From Symbiodinium microadriaticum (Eukaryota; Sar; Dinophyceae; Suessiales; Symbiodiniaceae), in the NCBI GenBank assembly GCA_001939145.1, contig LSRX01000712.1:224645-288644 (forward strand): a stretch of 64,000 bases of DNA, in the 5' to 3' direction. The translations under genes were made by a program, and so were the position numbers. A model generated the notes under the pieces. The model saw only the letters and a program-made list of their open reading frames with translations, did not search any database and was not told where the DNA came from. This document shows positions 54,602-63,494 of the stretch, piece by piece. Each line of letters begins with the position of its first letter. Position 1 is the stretch's first letter.

Positions 54602-55061
54602 TTGGAAGTTGGGTGTCGAGTGTCTCTGAGGCCATTCTTTGACGGGGCATCCTTCTCAGACTTCGATGTCTTCATCAAAATGCAAGAGCAGGAAGCTGGC
54701 GCGGCAAAAAAGCTCGGTGACGCCTCGGCGTTTGACCAGGCTTCGTTTGGTCCACAACTACTGGCGACCGGCACTCTGGGGAAATTTCTACCTTGGCGAT
54801 GGCAAACCCCTCAATCCAGAGAATCCCTGTTCGCTTCTGACAGCTGTGCGGAAGGTCATCTACGGACAAGGGCGCGAAACCACCAACTTTATCCTCAGCA
54901 TTGTCATGGGCGTGTTCGGCTCTTTTGTCCGTTACCTTTGTTGCTGCCGTTTGGGCAGGTATTTTGGTGACTTACCGTTGCTATTTGCCGGCCGTCACGA
55001 GCTTTGTGGTCGAGTGCAGGGAGAGAATATCGGCTCAGCCCCAAACGGTTTAGGGTTTTAG
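54602..55061 (+). CDS. Hypothetical gene segment with a frame change near 54750
   Basis: The first half reads LRPFFDGASFSDFDVFIKMQ then EQEAGAAKKLGDASAFDQ. The second half, in another frame, reads HNYWRPALWGNFYLGDGKPL, NPENPCSLLTAVRKVIYGQG, RETTNFILSIVMGVFGSFVR and RVQGENIGSAPNG, ending at ACG|GTTTAGGG (about 55047). IVMGVFGSFV may be a membrane segment. The first frame stays open to CAG|GTATTT at 54960, so the switch could be a splice, a small indel or an alternative product. No family recognised. Confidence 0.5.
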
Positions 55062-55212
55062 GGTTTTACGGCTTTAGGCTTTCAGGGTTTAGGGTTTAGG
55101 GTTGAACCCCAAACCGGCCCCCAAACCCTTTCTACACCTCCGAAGCCCAAACATTCGGGGAACCCCAAGACCTGAATTTTCGACTTTAGGATACATGTTT
55201 GGTGTACTTTTA

Positions 55213-55333
55213 GAACCCTAAGGCTCAACATAGCCCTCTATATATATATATACACATATATATATATATATATATATATAGTATGGTCTTTGGGCCCAAA
55301 AGCCTTACAATAGAAGTGCTTTGAGCCTTATAG
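55213..55333 (+). mobile_element. MITE-D copy expanded by an (AT)n tract
   Basis: AACCCTAAGGCTCAACATAG to CTTTGAGCCTTATAG. About 40 bp of TATATA (55240-55280) replaces the usual CCCTATATAG. Confidence 0.8.
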
Positions 55334-55334
55334 G

Positions 55335-55430
55335 GGGGCGGAGCAGCAGAACGACCAAGCACCCCAAGCACCCCCTAGGAAGAGCACTAACACCCCCAAG
55401 CCTCGGCCCCAGGACGGAACACCCGATTTA
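55335..55430 (+). CDS. Candidate exon after a MITE-D
   Basis: Following the element's TTATAG, the frame reads GAEQQNDQAPQAPPRKSTNT then PKPRPQDGTPDLSLSDH. Gln/Pro/Lys-rich, probably disordered. The frame runs into a 110-bp inverted element (AAGTTTAAGTGACC.. near 55435). Confidence 0.45.
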
Positions 55431-55584
55431 AGTTTAAGTGACCATAATAGGGTTCTATAGTAAATAATAGGGTTTCCTGATTCTGGTAACTTAAATCCAA
55501 TGCCTCAACAAGAACCCAGATAATAGGGTTTCCTCAGTATGGTAACTTAAAATAAACCCCTCAACAAGAACCCAGAAACCCAGA

Positions 55585-55645
55585 AACCCTAAACCCTAAA
55601 CCCTAAACCCTGAACCCTAAACCCTAAACCCTGAACCCTAAACCC
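55585..55645 (-). repeat. CCCTAAA block
   Basis: Regular units ending 4 bp before an acceptor. Confidence 0.9.
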
Positions 55646-55648
55646 CAG

Positions 55649-55703
55649 GAGCAATACAGCCTCCTCTGACGCGAGGGGCGGGAGCAGAGCCTCTGCTTTT
55701 GAA
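55649..55703 (+). CDS. Candidate small exon between opposite blocks
   Basis: Acceptor AACCCCAG, frame SNTASSDARGGSRASAFE, donor GAA|GTTTAGGG. Confidence 0.4.
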
Positions 55704-55827
55704 GTTTAGGGTAATTTGGGGGCGTTTAGGGATTTAAGGTCTTAGGGGGTTGCAGGCTAGAGTTTAGGTTTTGGGGATCTAGGGTTTGAGGGCTTACTTG
55801 GAGTTTAAGACTTGGATTTTGAGCGTA

Positions 55828-56010
55828 GTCAGTTTTCTGCATCAACAACATGATGGTTGCATGGAAATGCTTCTGCTCTGAATTGAATGTCCTGTCTGAC
55901 CCGGACACGCGGACATCAAGACGAAGCGCTGGGCATTTACCTTTTATTATTGCCATTATATACGTAGAAGATAATATTACAAGAGGTTGTGTTAAGTCGG
56001 ACTGCGCTGT
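55828..56010 (+). CDS. Candidate exon, 60 codons, GTGAGT donor
   Basis: Frame SVFCINNMMVAWKCFCSELN, then VLSDPDTRTSRRSAGHLPFI and IAIIYVEDNITRGCVKSDCA, donor GT|GTGAGT. A hydrophobic PFIIAIIYV patch may be a buried strand. The reverse ORF over 55726-56055 is less plausible. Confidence 0.5.
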
Positions 56011-56023
56011 GTGAGTGAAGTCA

Positions 56024-56164
56024 AAAACACTATATAGTGTGGTCTTTGGGTCCATGAGCTTTAGAGTATGGGACCTTAGATCCTTAGGGTAAGGACCCTA
56101 AGCTATGGGAATTATGGTATATTCCTTACTATGGGTAATGCAGGATTTATATCATCAACCGTTA
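56024..56164. mobile_element. MITE-D fragment joined to a reversed MITE-B
   Basis: ACACTATATAGTGTGGTCTT..CTTAGGGTAAGG is a D right half. It continues into a B element read backwards (ACCCTAAGCTATGGG to ATATCATCAACCGTT). Confidence 0.75.
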
Positions 56165-56218
56165 AACCCAGTTCAGGGCTGAGGGGGTTTAGGTTTTTTT
56201 TGGCGTACGGATGTTTAC

Positions 56219-56298
56219 AGTTACAGCCTGCTACCAACTCCTTTAAAGAAGTCTCTTTTCTGAGAACCCCCGTAAACTACAAATTTGATGTGCTAATC
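56219..56298 (+). CDS. Candidate exon before a MITE-F
   Basis: After GATGTTTACAG the frame reads LQPATNSFKEVSFLRTPVNY then KFDVLILR. The MITE-F begins at about 56299. Confidence 0.4.
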
Positions 56299-56405
56299 CT
56301 TCGGGGACCAAATGAACCTTATAGGTAGGGGCCTATTCCCCTATACTATGTATCCTTACACGGTATACGAAACTGAAGGCACGTTAGGGTTCATGTCGTC
56401 CTTGC
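56299..56405 (-). mobile_element. MITE-F copy
   Basis: TTCGGGGACCAAATGAACC to GGGTTCATGTCGTCCTTGCG. Confidence 0.75.
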
Positions 56406-56599
56406 GTAGTAGTAGAATAGGTATCCTTTAACGTTTTTGGAGTACTATAGTGCCTGCATAACCTTACCAAGAGGGTCCACAGATACTACTAGACGATTAT
56501 GGAATTAAGTCTACCGGAACTATTACTAGGATGGTCTTTGGGGACCTAATTCCATAATAGTGGTATTTTTGGACCCTTTGGGCTAATATACTCCTAAGG

Positions 56600-56697
56600 G
56601 TCAACTTTCATTTCCCCAAGATACTGGACAGTGATACTTTAGTTGCAATCTGAAAATTAAACCTTTTATTTCCCTGACTTATTGAGGAGGTAAGAAG
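56600..56697 (+). mobile_element. MITE-K fragment
   Basis: TTTCCCCAAGATACTGGACA.. with CTGAAAATTAAACC and CTGACTTATTGAGGAGGTAA; GATACTGGACA is repeated just after it. Confidence 0.55.
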
Positions 56698-56835
56698 ATA
56701 CTGGACAAGTAAGCAAAAGAATGTCCCCAAATCCTTAACAAAAAACCCCAAACCCCAAAACCCTAAACTCCTAAAGCCTAAACCCCTAAAGCCCCAAAGC
56801 CCTAAATTCAGACCCTTGGAAAATCCTAAGCGTAG

Positions 56836-57122
56836 CCCGTATCGTCTCTGCGTCTTCTTCACCCGAGGATGGGGTACGTGGATGCAGCTCACACATACAC
56901 TGACGTCCATGACGTCCTACAAGAGGAGAGGATTCCGCAAGTGTCAATATAGGGGTTTTAGGGTTTGGGGTTTAGGGTTTAGGGTTTTGAGTTTAGGATA
57001 TACGGTGTGGCAAGTGTCAATATATATCAGTGAATCAGCAAAAAAGGGACTATGGGGTGTCAAAACCGTTCGGTTTTTGTTTAGGTGCTTTTGGGCGTGC
57101 CTTCTGTAGAGTCCCGGCTTGA
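56836..57122 (+). CDS. Gene segment split by a telomere-like insert
   Basis: Exon one (after AAGCGTAG) reads LRLLHPRMGYVDAAHTYTDV then HDVLQEERIPQ up to 56940. A 56-bp GT..TTTAG segment (56941-56996) is telomere-like. Splicing it gives DIRCGKCQYISVNQQKRDYG and TGA at 57120. Alternatively, removing one of two 15-bp direct repeats plus the insert (73 bp) joins VSIYISESAKKGLWGVKTVR in frame. Both outcomes are open. No family recognised; DIRCGKC would be a CxxC motif. Confidence 0.5.
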
Positions 57123-57171
57123 AGGTGTTTCAGATTTTTTGACAAGGAAGCAACAGTAGGATCCGAAGTAG

Positions 57172-57246
57172 TGACCCAGCTTAGGCCGTGGAGTCAAGCA
57201 TGCGTGATGATAGCACGTTTTCATTTTTCTTGCATTGAGGTGGAGG
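57172..57246 (+). CDS. Candidate exon
   Basis: ATCCGAAGTAG acceptor, frame TQLRPWSQACVMIARFHFSC then IEVE, donor G|GTTTAGGG. Confidence 0.4.
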
Positions 57247-57307
57247 GTTTAGGGTTTCGCAGTCTAAACCCTAAACCCCTGACCTACCATGATCCCTAAA
57301 CCCTAGT

Positions 57308-57362
57308 GTGCTCCATCAGGGGACTCTACAGACAAGCAGGGTCTGGTTGGTTACAAAGTTGG
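57308..57362 (+). CDS. Weak candidate exon
   Basis: Frame VLHQGTLQTSRVWLVTKL, donor TTG|GTGCCC. Confidence 0.3.
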
Positions 57363-57479
57363 TGCCCTAAACTCGAAAACCCCCTTAGACCCTAAACCCA
57401 AGAGAACTTGTAAGTTCTAAGCCCCAAGCCCAAAACCCTTAAAAAAACCCTATAAGCCCCAAGCCCAAAACCGTTTTTC

Positions 57480-57775
57480 TTTTGGGTAGGTATTAGGTGT
57501 TTCCTCCTAAACCCCTAAACCCCAAAACCCCTAAGCCCCTAAAACCCTAATCCTCCTAAACCCCTAAACCCTAAACCTTAAGCCCCAAGGCCTCAACTTA
57601 GACCCTCAGCCCAAAGGCCGAACTGCCCCAACCCTTTGCCAGGTTTCTATCGTAGTACCTTTGCTTTAGGGGTTTTAGGGTGTGGGGGTTTAGGGGTTTA
57701 AGGGTGTAGGGGTTTAGGGGTGTAGGGGTTCAGGGATGTAGGGGTGTAGGGTTTAGGGTTTTTGGAGAAGTCATC
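57480..57775. repeat. CCCTAAA then TTTAGGG blocks
   Basis: CCCCTAAACCC units at 57505-57600, a 60-bp island, then TTTAGGGGTGTAGGGG units at 57665-57770. A short frame KSSEALERALLRRSLVEH follows at about 57767. Confidence 0.85.
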
Positions 57776-57938
57776 AGAAGCTCTTGAAAGGGCCCTTCTT
57801 CGTCGCTCTCTTGTAGAACACTGAACATAGGACATAGGCCCACTGTACCTTTTTTGGATCTGTTTTCCGCACTGCTTAGAAAGCCCTTGTAGTTCAGGGT
57901 TTAGGGTTTAGGGTTCCCTTGTAGAACCTTGACCATAG

Positions 57939-58073
57939 CCTCAAAGTAACCCTTATAATATAGAACTTTACTTCCCTTGTATAAAATCGGAGGCCGACTA
58001 CTCGGACGGTAGGCCATCGCTGGCGATTGAGACCAGCTTGCTGTGGCAGGCCGAAGCTCCTCGTGGGATTTAG
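57939..58073 (+). CDS. Candidate exon, 44 codons
   Basis: Frame YNIELYFPCIKSEADYSDGR then PSLAIETSLLWQAEAPRG to TAG 58071. Confidence 0.45.
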   Translation, partial: PQSNPYNIELYFPCIKSEADYSDGRPSLAIETSLLWQAEAPRGI

Positions 58074-58079
58074 GGCATT

Positions 58080-58240
58080 ACGGTTTCAGGGTTTAGGGTT
58101 CAAGGGTTTCAGGCGAAATTTAGGGCTTTGGGGGTTTAGGGTTTAGGGGTTTAGGGTTTGGGGGTTTAGGGTTAGGGTTTAGGAGGGGTTAGGGCTTTGG
58201 GGGTTTAGGGTTTAACTTTAGGCTGTTCGGGTTTAGTGTT
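58080..58240 (+). repeat. TTTAGGG array
   Basis: GGGTTTAGGG and GGGGTTAGGGC units. Confidence 0.85.
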
Positions 58241-58244
58241 TAGG

Positions 58245-58388
58245 GTTGCTGTGTGCTCATTTATTAGATTCCTGTTGGCTTGTATGACCGTTGTAGTCTC
58301 AATACTGCAGTTTCGGGCTGCTGGAGACAAGGAATGCGCTAACGGGACCCGAAAGTATTTTTGGAACAGGGTCTTGGCGTATCATCCA
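58245..58388 (+). CDS. Candidate exon with a membrane segment
   Basis: After TGTTTAG the frame reads VAVCSFIRFLLACMTVVVSI then FRAAGDKECANGTRKYFWNR and VLAYHP. The first 20 residues would form one membrane helix or signal anchor. Family F starts at 58388. Confidence 0.5.
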
Positions 58389-58617
58389 TGGGACCAAATG
58401 ACCCTTATAAGTAGGCGCCCCATACCTTTCTACTATGAATCCTTATAAAGGATATGAACCCTAAACCCGTTTAGGGTTCATTTCGTCTTAAGGATTCCAG
58501 CATGAACCTACTACTGTTGATGATTTTTAATCCTGCATTACCTTAAGGACCCTAAACCATGGGAATCTATGGTATATTCCTTATTATGGGTAATGCAGGA
58601 TTTAAACATCAACCGTA
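58388..58617 (-). mobile_element. MITE-F and reversed MITE-B, 19 bp apart
   Basis: F: 58388-58493 (ATGGGACCAAATGACCC to TTCATTTCGTCTTAAGG). B: 58512-58617 (TACTGTTGATGATTTTTAAT to GATTTAAACATCAACCGTA). Confidence 0.85.
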
Positions 58618-58700
58618 GGGAGCCTCACTAATTCCTTAAACCCCAAACCCCGCGACTTTTTACCCTGCAGCCCGAGACCAAAAGCCCCAAAGCCTTTGTA

Positions 58701-58794
58701 GGGCAGTTCTCTACAGTTGGGGCCCCAAAACCTTCTTATAAGGGTGCCGGACTACGTTGGGGATCTAAAAAGGGACCCTCATTTAGAGAACTAA
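58701..58794 (+). mobile_element. MITE-P copy
   Basis: AGGGCAGTTCTCTACAGTTG to CCCTCATTTAGAGAACTAAG. Confidence 0.75.
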
Positions 58795-58886
58795 GCTTAA
58801 ACATCCCTAGACCCTTAACCCCTAAACCTTAAAACTCTCAAGCCGAGACCTTACCCTGAGACCTTGGGAGTTAAGCCTTCAAGCCC

Positions 58887-58968
58887 CACCCATAGGCTCC
58901 TTAGTAGTTCCTTTTTGGGATTACTAAATATAAACCACAAAAGGGAACTACTTAGGAGCCTATGGGTA
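58887..58968 (+). mobile_element. MITE-A copy, shortened
   Basis: CACCCATAGGCTCCTTAGTA to CTACTTAGGAGCCTATGGGT; the centre lacks about 12 bp. Confidence 0.85.
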
Positions 58969-59039
58969 CAGGCTGCAGCCAAAAAACCCTGAAGGCTCTG
59001 CGCCCTAAGCCTTGCACAAAGGAAGCCTTCTAGGCTGTA

Positions 59040-59165
59040 ACCCTGAGACCTAGGGTTTAGGGGTTTGGGGCTTTAGGGGTTTAGGGCTTCAGGGGCTTCA
59101 GGGCTTTAGGGTTTTAGGGCTTAGGGTTTAGGGCTTAGGGTTTAAGGGTTGAAGGGTGTAGGGTT
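59040..59165 (+). repeat. TTTAGGG array
   Basis: Mixed TTTAGGG, CTTCAGGGG and CTTAGGG units. Confidence 0.85.
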
Positions 59166-59173
59166 TGGTTTAG

Positions 59174-59329
59174 CAAATGCCCACTACGGCCATAAGGGCT
59201 CTAATGAATCGGCACTTGGGGGTGGAGTCCTGGTAACACCCTGAGACTTTGGGGCAGGAAAGTCGAGAAGCGACGTCAGCGGAAGGCAGTTCGAGGCATC
59301 GGTTTCGGGTCTGGGGGTTAAAGATGAAG
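59174..59329 (+). CDS. Coding-like island, frame unresolved
   Basis: TGGTTTAG|CAAATG acceptor gives QMPTTAIRALMNRHLGVES. GGGGCAG|GAA at 59257 gives ESREATSAEGSSRHRFRVWG then LKMK to AAG|GTTTAGGG. A third frame reads NTLRLWGRKVEKRRQRKAVR. Confidence 0.35.
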
Positions 59330-59530
59330 GTTTAGGGTTTAGGGCTTAGGATTTAGAGATCAGGGTTTAGGGTTTAGGATTTAGGGATGAGGGTTTAGGG
59401 TGTAGAGATGAGAGTTTAGGGTTAAGGGTTTAGAGATAAGGGTTGAGGGTTAGGGTTTAGGGTTTAGAGATTTGAGTTTTAGGGTTCGAGGTTTAGGGTC
59501 TTATGAGGGTTTAGATTTGAAGGTTGAGGG
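59330..59530 (+). repeat. TTTAGGG array with GAGATGAGGG units
   Basis: Higher-order period of about 25-30 bp starting at the donor. Confidence 0.85.
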
Positions 59531-59816
59531 CGTCGGCGTAAAATTCAAGCTCTTGGGTTTTGGATTGAGGTTTTTCGATTTAGGGCTTAAGGTTCAGTAC
59601 CTGTTCCCAGGGTTTCGGGTTTAAGGTCAGGGGTTCGAATGCCTACGCAGCAACCATCAACTAACTCGTCAAGACTATGAAATTAAGGCACTATTATACT
59701 TAATCCAAGAACCTAGCTCTTGGCTCCTGTGGACCCTTTTGTCGCGGGTGTGGAGGTTTTAGGATTTAGGGCTAAACCCTAAACCCTAAACCCCTAAACC
59801 CCTAAACCCTAAAACT

Positions 59817-60088
59817 TTAAACCCCTAAACCCCTAAACCCTAAACCCTGGGCTTGGGGCCTAGGATTTCGGCTCAGCTTCGGGGCCTTGGGGCTTGCGGG
59901 GTGACGACGGCTGGAGTTCGGGGTTGAGGGGCTTGGCTGTACGGGGTAACGCTGTCGAAACTTAGGGGGGGGAAGACATACAAAGTAAGAGCTTGGAGGT
60001 TTGCTGAGGGCAACTCGTCGAAGTCTTTCAAAGACCGATGTGCATGCTCGCAAGCCTGGTAGAAGTTGAGGTATTGCAGGAGCCTCAA
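59817..60088 (-). CDS. Possible minus-strand exon
   Basis: The minus strand reads YLNFYQACEHAHRSLKDFDE then LPSANLQALTLYVFPPLSFD, with an AACTTCTACCAG acceptor. The plus strand of the same island reads RAWRFAEGNSSKSFKDRCAC. The only place where the minus strand looks as good as the plus strand. Confidence 0.3.
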
Positions 60089-60227
60089 CTATTGGAATAT
60101 GGTGTTGGTGTATATTCTACTGGCGTTTCGTCCAGCCCCTATCATGCACGAATTGAACAGTTCTAGCTGTAAAACATAAAATTCACAGGGACCCAACAAC
60201 AAAATCGATTCTGTTGAGTCAAGTTAG

Positions 60228-60392
60228 ACCCTATCCATAAACTCCACGGCGCGACCAACAGCTGGGGCTGAAGACATTAACTTCAAGCCTCAACACTTCA
60301 AACCCGAAAGCATTAGCGTGGAATCTTGCAAATTCTCCCGAACCCTCTTGAGACCTCAACCCAAGCCCTTAGCCCCTAAACCCTATATCTAG
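60228..60392 (+). CDS. Candidate terminal exon, 54 codons
   Basis: CAAGTTAG acceptor, frame SINSTARPTAGAEDINFKPQ, then HFKPESISVESCKFSRTLLR to TAG 60390. The stop lies at the left edge of a family-M element. Confidence 0.45.
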   Translation, partial: TLSINSTARPTAGAEDINFKPQHFKPESISVESCKFSRTLLRPQPKPLAPKPYI

Positions 60393-60500
60393 AACATTTT
60401 TTCAGTTGGGTAGTTGCCGTTATAGGAGCCTCATAGAAGGTCTTACAGAAGCCTTCTAGAAGCCCTATATACCCTAAACTCCCCACCTGTATATAGTTTC
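60388..60500 (+). mobile_element. MITE-M copy
   Basis: TCTAGAACATTTTTTCAGTT to CTCCCCACCTGTATATAG; here the donor position reads CAG|TTGGGT, so it cannot act as a GT intron. Confidence 0.7.
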
Positions 60501-60555
60501 CTTGACAAGGAACCCTAAGCCCCTAAACCCAAAACCCTCAGCCCTCAACCAGCAG

Positions 60556-60643
60556 CCTTTGTGAAAGGCCGGCAAGGACGCAACGCAGAGGGCAAGGGTG
60601 AGCATGTTGTGGACTTGGACCCGTGGCTGACTTCTGTGGCGTG
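60556..60643 (+). CDS. Candidate exon with GTAAGT donor
   Basis: AACCAGCAG acceptor, frame FVKGRQGRNAEGKGEHVVDL then DPWLTSVA, donor TG|GTAAGT. A TTTAGGG block follows within 7 bp. Confidence 0.5.
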
Positions 60644-60702
60644 GTAAGTTGGGTTTAGGGTTTAGGGGTTTAGGTCTTTAAGGGTTTAGGGTTTAGGGTA
60701 AG

Positions 60703-60910
60703 GTAGGGGGCCTAAATAATTACCAATGCTGTTTGAGGGGTTCCTTATGATAATCATTGGGATAATGGGCCCCGAAACCCTATTCTTATTTGTTAAAGCC
60801 CCTACATTCGGCCTTACCTGGCCGAGAAGACCGATTTTTGTTCGGGTTCCTTATCATGGTTTCCATATCTAGCTACTTTGGAAGGTAGGTCTTTTGTTTG
60901 GGCCACGGGT
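60703..60910 (+). mobile_element. MITE-G copy and repeat N
   Basis: G: 60703-60815 (GTAGGGGGCCTAAATAATTA to TTTGTTAAAGCCCCTACA). N: 60840-60910 (GGTTCCTTATCATGGTTTCC), as at 25225. Confidence 0.7.
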
Positions 60911-61079
60911 CGGGTTTAGGGTGCCTTCATTTTCAGGGGTCTCCTATTTTCAAAAGGTATAAAAGAACAAGGGTGCCGATGAAGCGGGATACTAGGGGCC
61001 ACGACGGTTTAGGGCTTAGGTTGGGTTGCGGAAGCTCGGGTTGAGGGTTGATGGTTTCCGCTGTAGAAAGCTGGGTGTA

Positions 61080-61226
61080 CAGCAACTCCCCCATATGATA
61101 AATATTCGCCGCCGCCAAAGGCAACACAAATGCGAAATGTCCGCTGGATCGACACTGGTTGTGGATGCGGTCGGGTCACACATTATTCTGTTTGCCGACA
61201 TTTGCCGACCCCTCTGTGCACAGTAG
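61080..61226 (+). CDS. Candidate terminal exon
   Basis: Frame RRQRQHKCEMSAGSTLVVDA then VGSHIILFADICRPLCAQ to TAG 61224. An overlapping frame (61130-61330) reads LRSCGCCPWDVMNCRWARN. Confidence 0.4.
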   Translation, partial: QQLPHMINIRRRQRQHKCEMSAGSTLVVDAVGSHIILFADICRPLCAQ

Positions 61227-61379
61227 AATTACTTCGAAGTTGTGGATGTTGTCCATGGGACGTCATGAATTGCAGATGGGCTCGTAACCAGAAGGTGGGT
61301 TTGAAGGTGGGCTTAGGGTTGAGAGGTTAGGCTTTCAAGACCTTATGAAATCTCGGGTTTGGGATCTTATGGGGCTGAA

Positions 61380-61735
61380 GAGGACCTAAATTTTCAATAC
61401 ACCCTAAACCCTACATTCAACTAGAACCCATCCAGGAATCCTTAAGAGAGACCCTTAAAGGCACCTTTGCAACCCCAGGAAGGGTCTGAACGCCCAATAG
61501 AACCCTCACCGTTTAAAGGAGTCCTAAATGCATGGAGCCTTACACCCCCTAAACTTAAACCCTGAACGATCCAGCCTAAAACCCGAAACCCTCAACCCTA
61601 AGCCATAAAGCCTTCAGCAAGCCTAGAGTCTAGACCCCAAACCCTCAACCCTTAAGCCTAAGCCCTCAGCAACCCTAAAGAAAAGGACCCCACACCCTCA
61701 ACCCTAAAGCCTAAAGCCTAAACCCTGAAGCCTAA
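61380..61735 (-). repeat. Degenerate CCCTAA-type units
   Basis: CCCTGAACC, CCCTCAACC and CCTAAAGCC units with no convincing exon. Confidence 0.6.
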
Positions 61736-61823
61736 CCCTTAGCATCAAAAATAGCCCAAAAAGCCTTATAGAATAGGGTCTTTGGGCCCAAAAGCCTTAA
61801 AACATGAGTCCGTTGAGGGTAAG
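61734..61823 (+). mobile_element. MITE-D copy
   Basis: CCCTTAGCATCAAAAATAGC to GAGTCCGTTGAGGGTAAG. Confidence 0.7.
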
Positions 61824-61841
61824 CTTAAGTAAACCTCCCAG

Positions 61842-61933
61842 GAATGGTCCTTGGATCTTTCCTTGGAGGGCTTGGGCGTTGCCATGCTGGAGATTCGGTT
61901 GGACTCGGGAGAGTCACATGAGGCGCCCTTGAA
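61842..61933 (+). CDS. Candidate exon
   Basis: Acceptor AAACCTCCCAG, frame EWSLDLSLEGLGVAMLEIRL then DSGESHEAPLN, entering a TTTAGGGG block. Strand-turn pattern with acidic end. A MITE-D end lies 18 bp upstream. Confidence 0.5.
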
Positions 61934-61934
61934 T

Positions 61935-62065
61935 TTAGGGGTTTTGGGGGGGGGGTTTAGGAGTTTTCAGGGGTTTCAGGGTTTAGGGGTTTAGGGGCTT
62001 TGGGGGTTTATAGGGTTTAGGCTTAGGGGTTTCAGGGTTTCAGGTTTCAGGGTTTAGGGCTTGTG
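61935..62065 (+). repeat. TTTAGGG array
   Basis: Includes G9 run and GGGTTTCAGG units. Confidence 0.85.
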
Positions 62066-62069
62066 CTAC

Positions 62070-62183
62070 CAGGTCTCTCAGTAGGACCCCTTCTTGCCCT
62101 TGTTTCTTTTCTGGGCTCCCTTGTGAAAACCAACTAGTAGGAAAATGGGCACCCTTATTTCTAGGGGGCTACTGGGAAACCTG
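62070..62183 (+). mobile_element. MITE-E copy
   Basis: CAGGTCTCTCAGTAGGACCC to GGGGGCTACTGGGAAACCT. Confidence 0.8.
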
Positions 62184-62194
62184 GGCTACTTACC

Positions 62195-62340
62195 ACCGTG
62201 TACTATACTATACTAACCTGGTACGTTAAGTAACATGTACTGAACTATACTATACTGTACTATGCTATAGGATACCACACCATACCATACCATACGATAC
62301 TATACTACCTTATACTATGCTAGACTATGACTATACCCCA
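62195..62340. repeat. (TATAC)n pentanucleotide microsatellite
   Basis: Imperfect TACTA/CATAC units; the complement type of the tract at 27880. Confidence 0.9.
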
Positions 62341-62344
62341 TCAT

Positions 62345-62447
62345 TATAGCACCTCTAAATTAGGGTCCTTTTTTGGGTCCCCAAGATAGCACGGCACCCT
62401 CATAAACAACGACCCTAACAGGGACCCTAATTCAGACAACTACCCAC
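62345..62447 (+). mobile_element. MITE-P copy
   Basis: TATAGCACCTCTAAATTAGG to CTAATTCAGACAACTACCC. Confidence 0.75.
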
Positions 62448-62549
62448 AAGTGTGCATCATGTTTCTGTAAGGGCTTCGGGTCAGGGTCTACTGTTCCTCC
62501 AAAATGAGCCTTAGAAGTAGGCGCCCTATACTCTTATCCTATAATAGAG

Positions 62550-62735
62550 TTAGGGGTTTAGGGTTTAGGGTTTAGGGTTGGGTTATGTTGGGTTGTTCGG
62601 GAGTTTTGTGGTTTGACGGGGTCTAAGGGTTTAGGCTTTAGGGTTCAGGGTCTAGGGCCTAGAGTTTCAGGGTCCCGGGCCCAGGGTTGAGGGTCTAGGA
62701 TGATTTAGGGTTTGCGAGAAGGGGTTTATGGGCTT
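62550..62735 (+). repeat. TTTAGGG array
   Basis: Degenerate units with GGGTCTAGGG variants. Confidence 0.8.
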
Positions 62736-62738
62736 TAG

Positions 62739-62834
62739 GATTTTCATCTTTTTGGCGTAAGTGACCGGGACAAGGGGTTCCGAGTGTGTGTTATTTCATG
62801 CGTTAAGAACCGTAGATGGACTGTCGAGAGATGA
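62739..62834 (+). CDS. Candidate terminal exon
   Basis: TGGGCTTTAG acceptor, frame DFHLFGVSDRDKGFRVCVIS then CVKNRRWTVER to TGA 62832. Confidence 0.45.
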   Translation, partial: DFHLFGVSDRDKGFRVCVISCVKNRRWTVER

Positions 62835-62931
62835 TATTTCAATCTGTAGTGTGCTGCAACTACTTTTTGAAGGGTTTGTTTACCATTAGTTATTAATGTT
62901 CACAGATTCAATCTTAATCCTAAACCCTAAA

Positions 62932-63007
62932 CCAAGGATGGTTGGAAAAGGTTTCTATGGGATGTCTCCTGGAAGAGGGGGTTACCTCGTAACCTTCTAG
63001 CAGCATA
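62932..63007 (+). CDS. Weak candidate exon
   Basis: Frame KDGWKRFLWDVSWKRGLPRN then LLAA to TAG; a second frame reads GWLEKVSMGCLLEEGVTS. Confidence 0.3.
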
Positions 63008-63129
63008 GGGGGGCCTTACTAGGGGTACCGGAAGCAATTGATGCACCCCAAAGCCCAAAACTCCAAGCCCCCAAATCCTAAAACCTTAAACCCTGCACCC
63101 TCCTTGCATGCCGCGGTAGGAACCCAAGG

Positions 63130-63219
63130 AACCCTAAACCCGAAACCCCTAAACCCTAAACCCCTAAACCCTAGAACTCTAAGCCTAAACCCGTAAACCC
63201 CTAAACCCTAAACCCTCGA
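63130..63219 (-). repeat. CCCTAAA block
   Basis: Fairly regular units ending at the next island. Confidence 0.9.
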
Positions 63220-63268
63220 ATGATACTTCGGCTGGAGGGCGCGATGTCCATCTCCAACGCAGACTGGG
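63220..63268 (+). CDS. Small candidate exon between opposite blocks
   Basis: Frame MILRLEGAMSISNADW, donor G|GTTTAGGG at 63269. Confidence 0.4.
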
Positions 63269-63440
63269 GTTTAGGGTTTAGGGCTTAGGGGTTTAGGGTT
63301 TAGGGCTTAGGGTTCGGGTTTAGGGTTTAGGGTTTACGAGTTCGTGCTGTTTCTCCAGACCTCAACGAGCCCTAAACCCTGAACCCTAAACTCTGAACCC
63401 CTAAACCCTACATCCCTAAACCCCTAAGCCCTAAACCCCA
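63269..63440. repeat. TTTAGGG then CCCTAAA blocks
   Basis: TTTAGGG to 63335, a 30-bp island reading VYEFVLFLQTST, then CCCTAAA units from 63369. Confidence 0.85.
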
Positions 63441-63494
63441 AAACTCTAAAAAACCAAAGGCCACACACAAACAAACAAAAACAGCTAAACCCTG

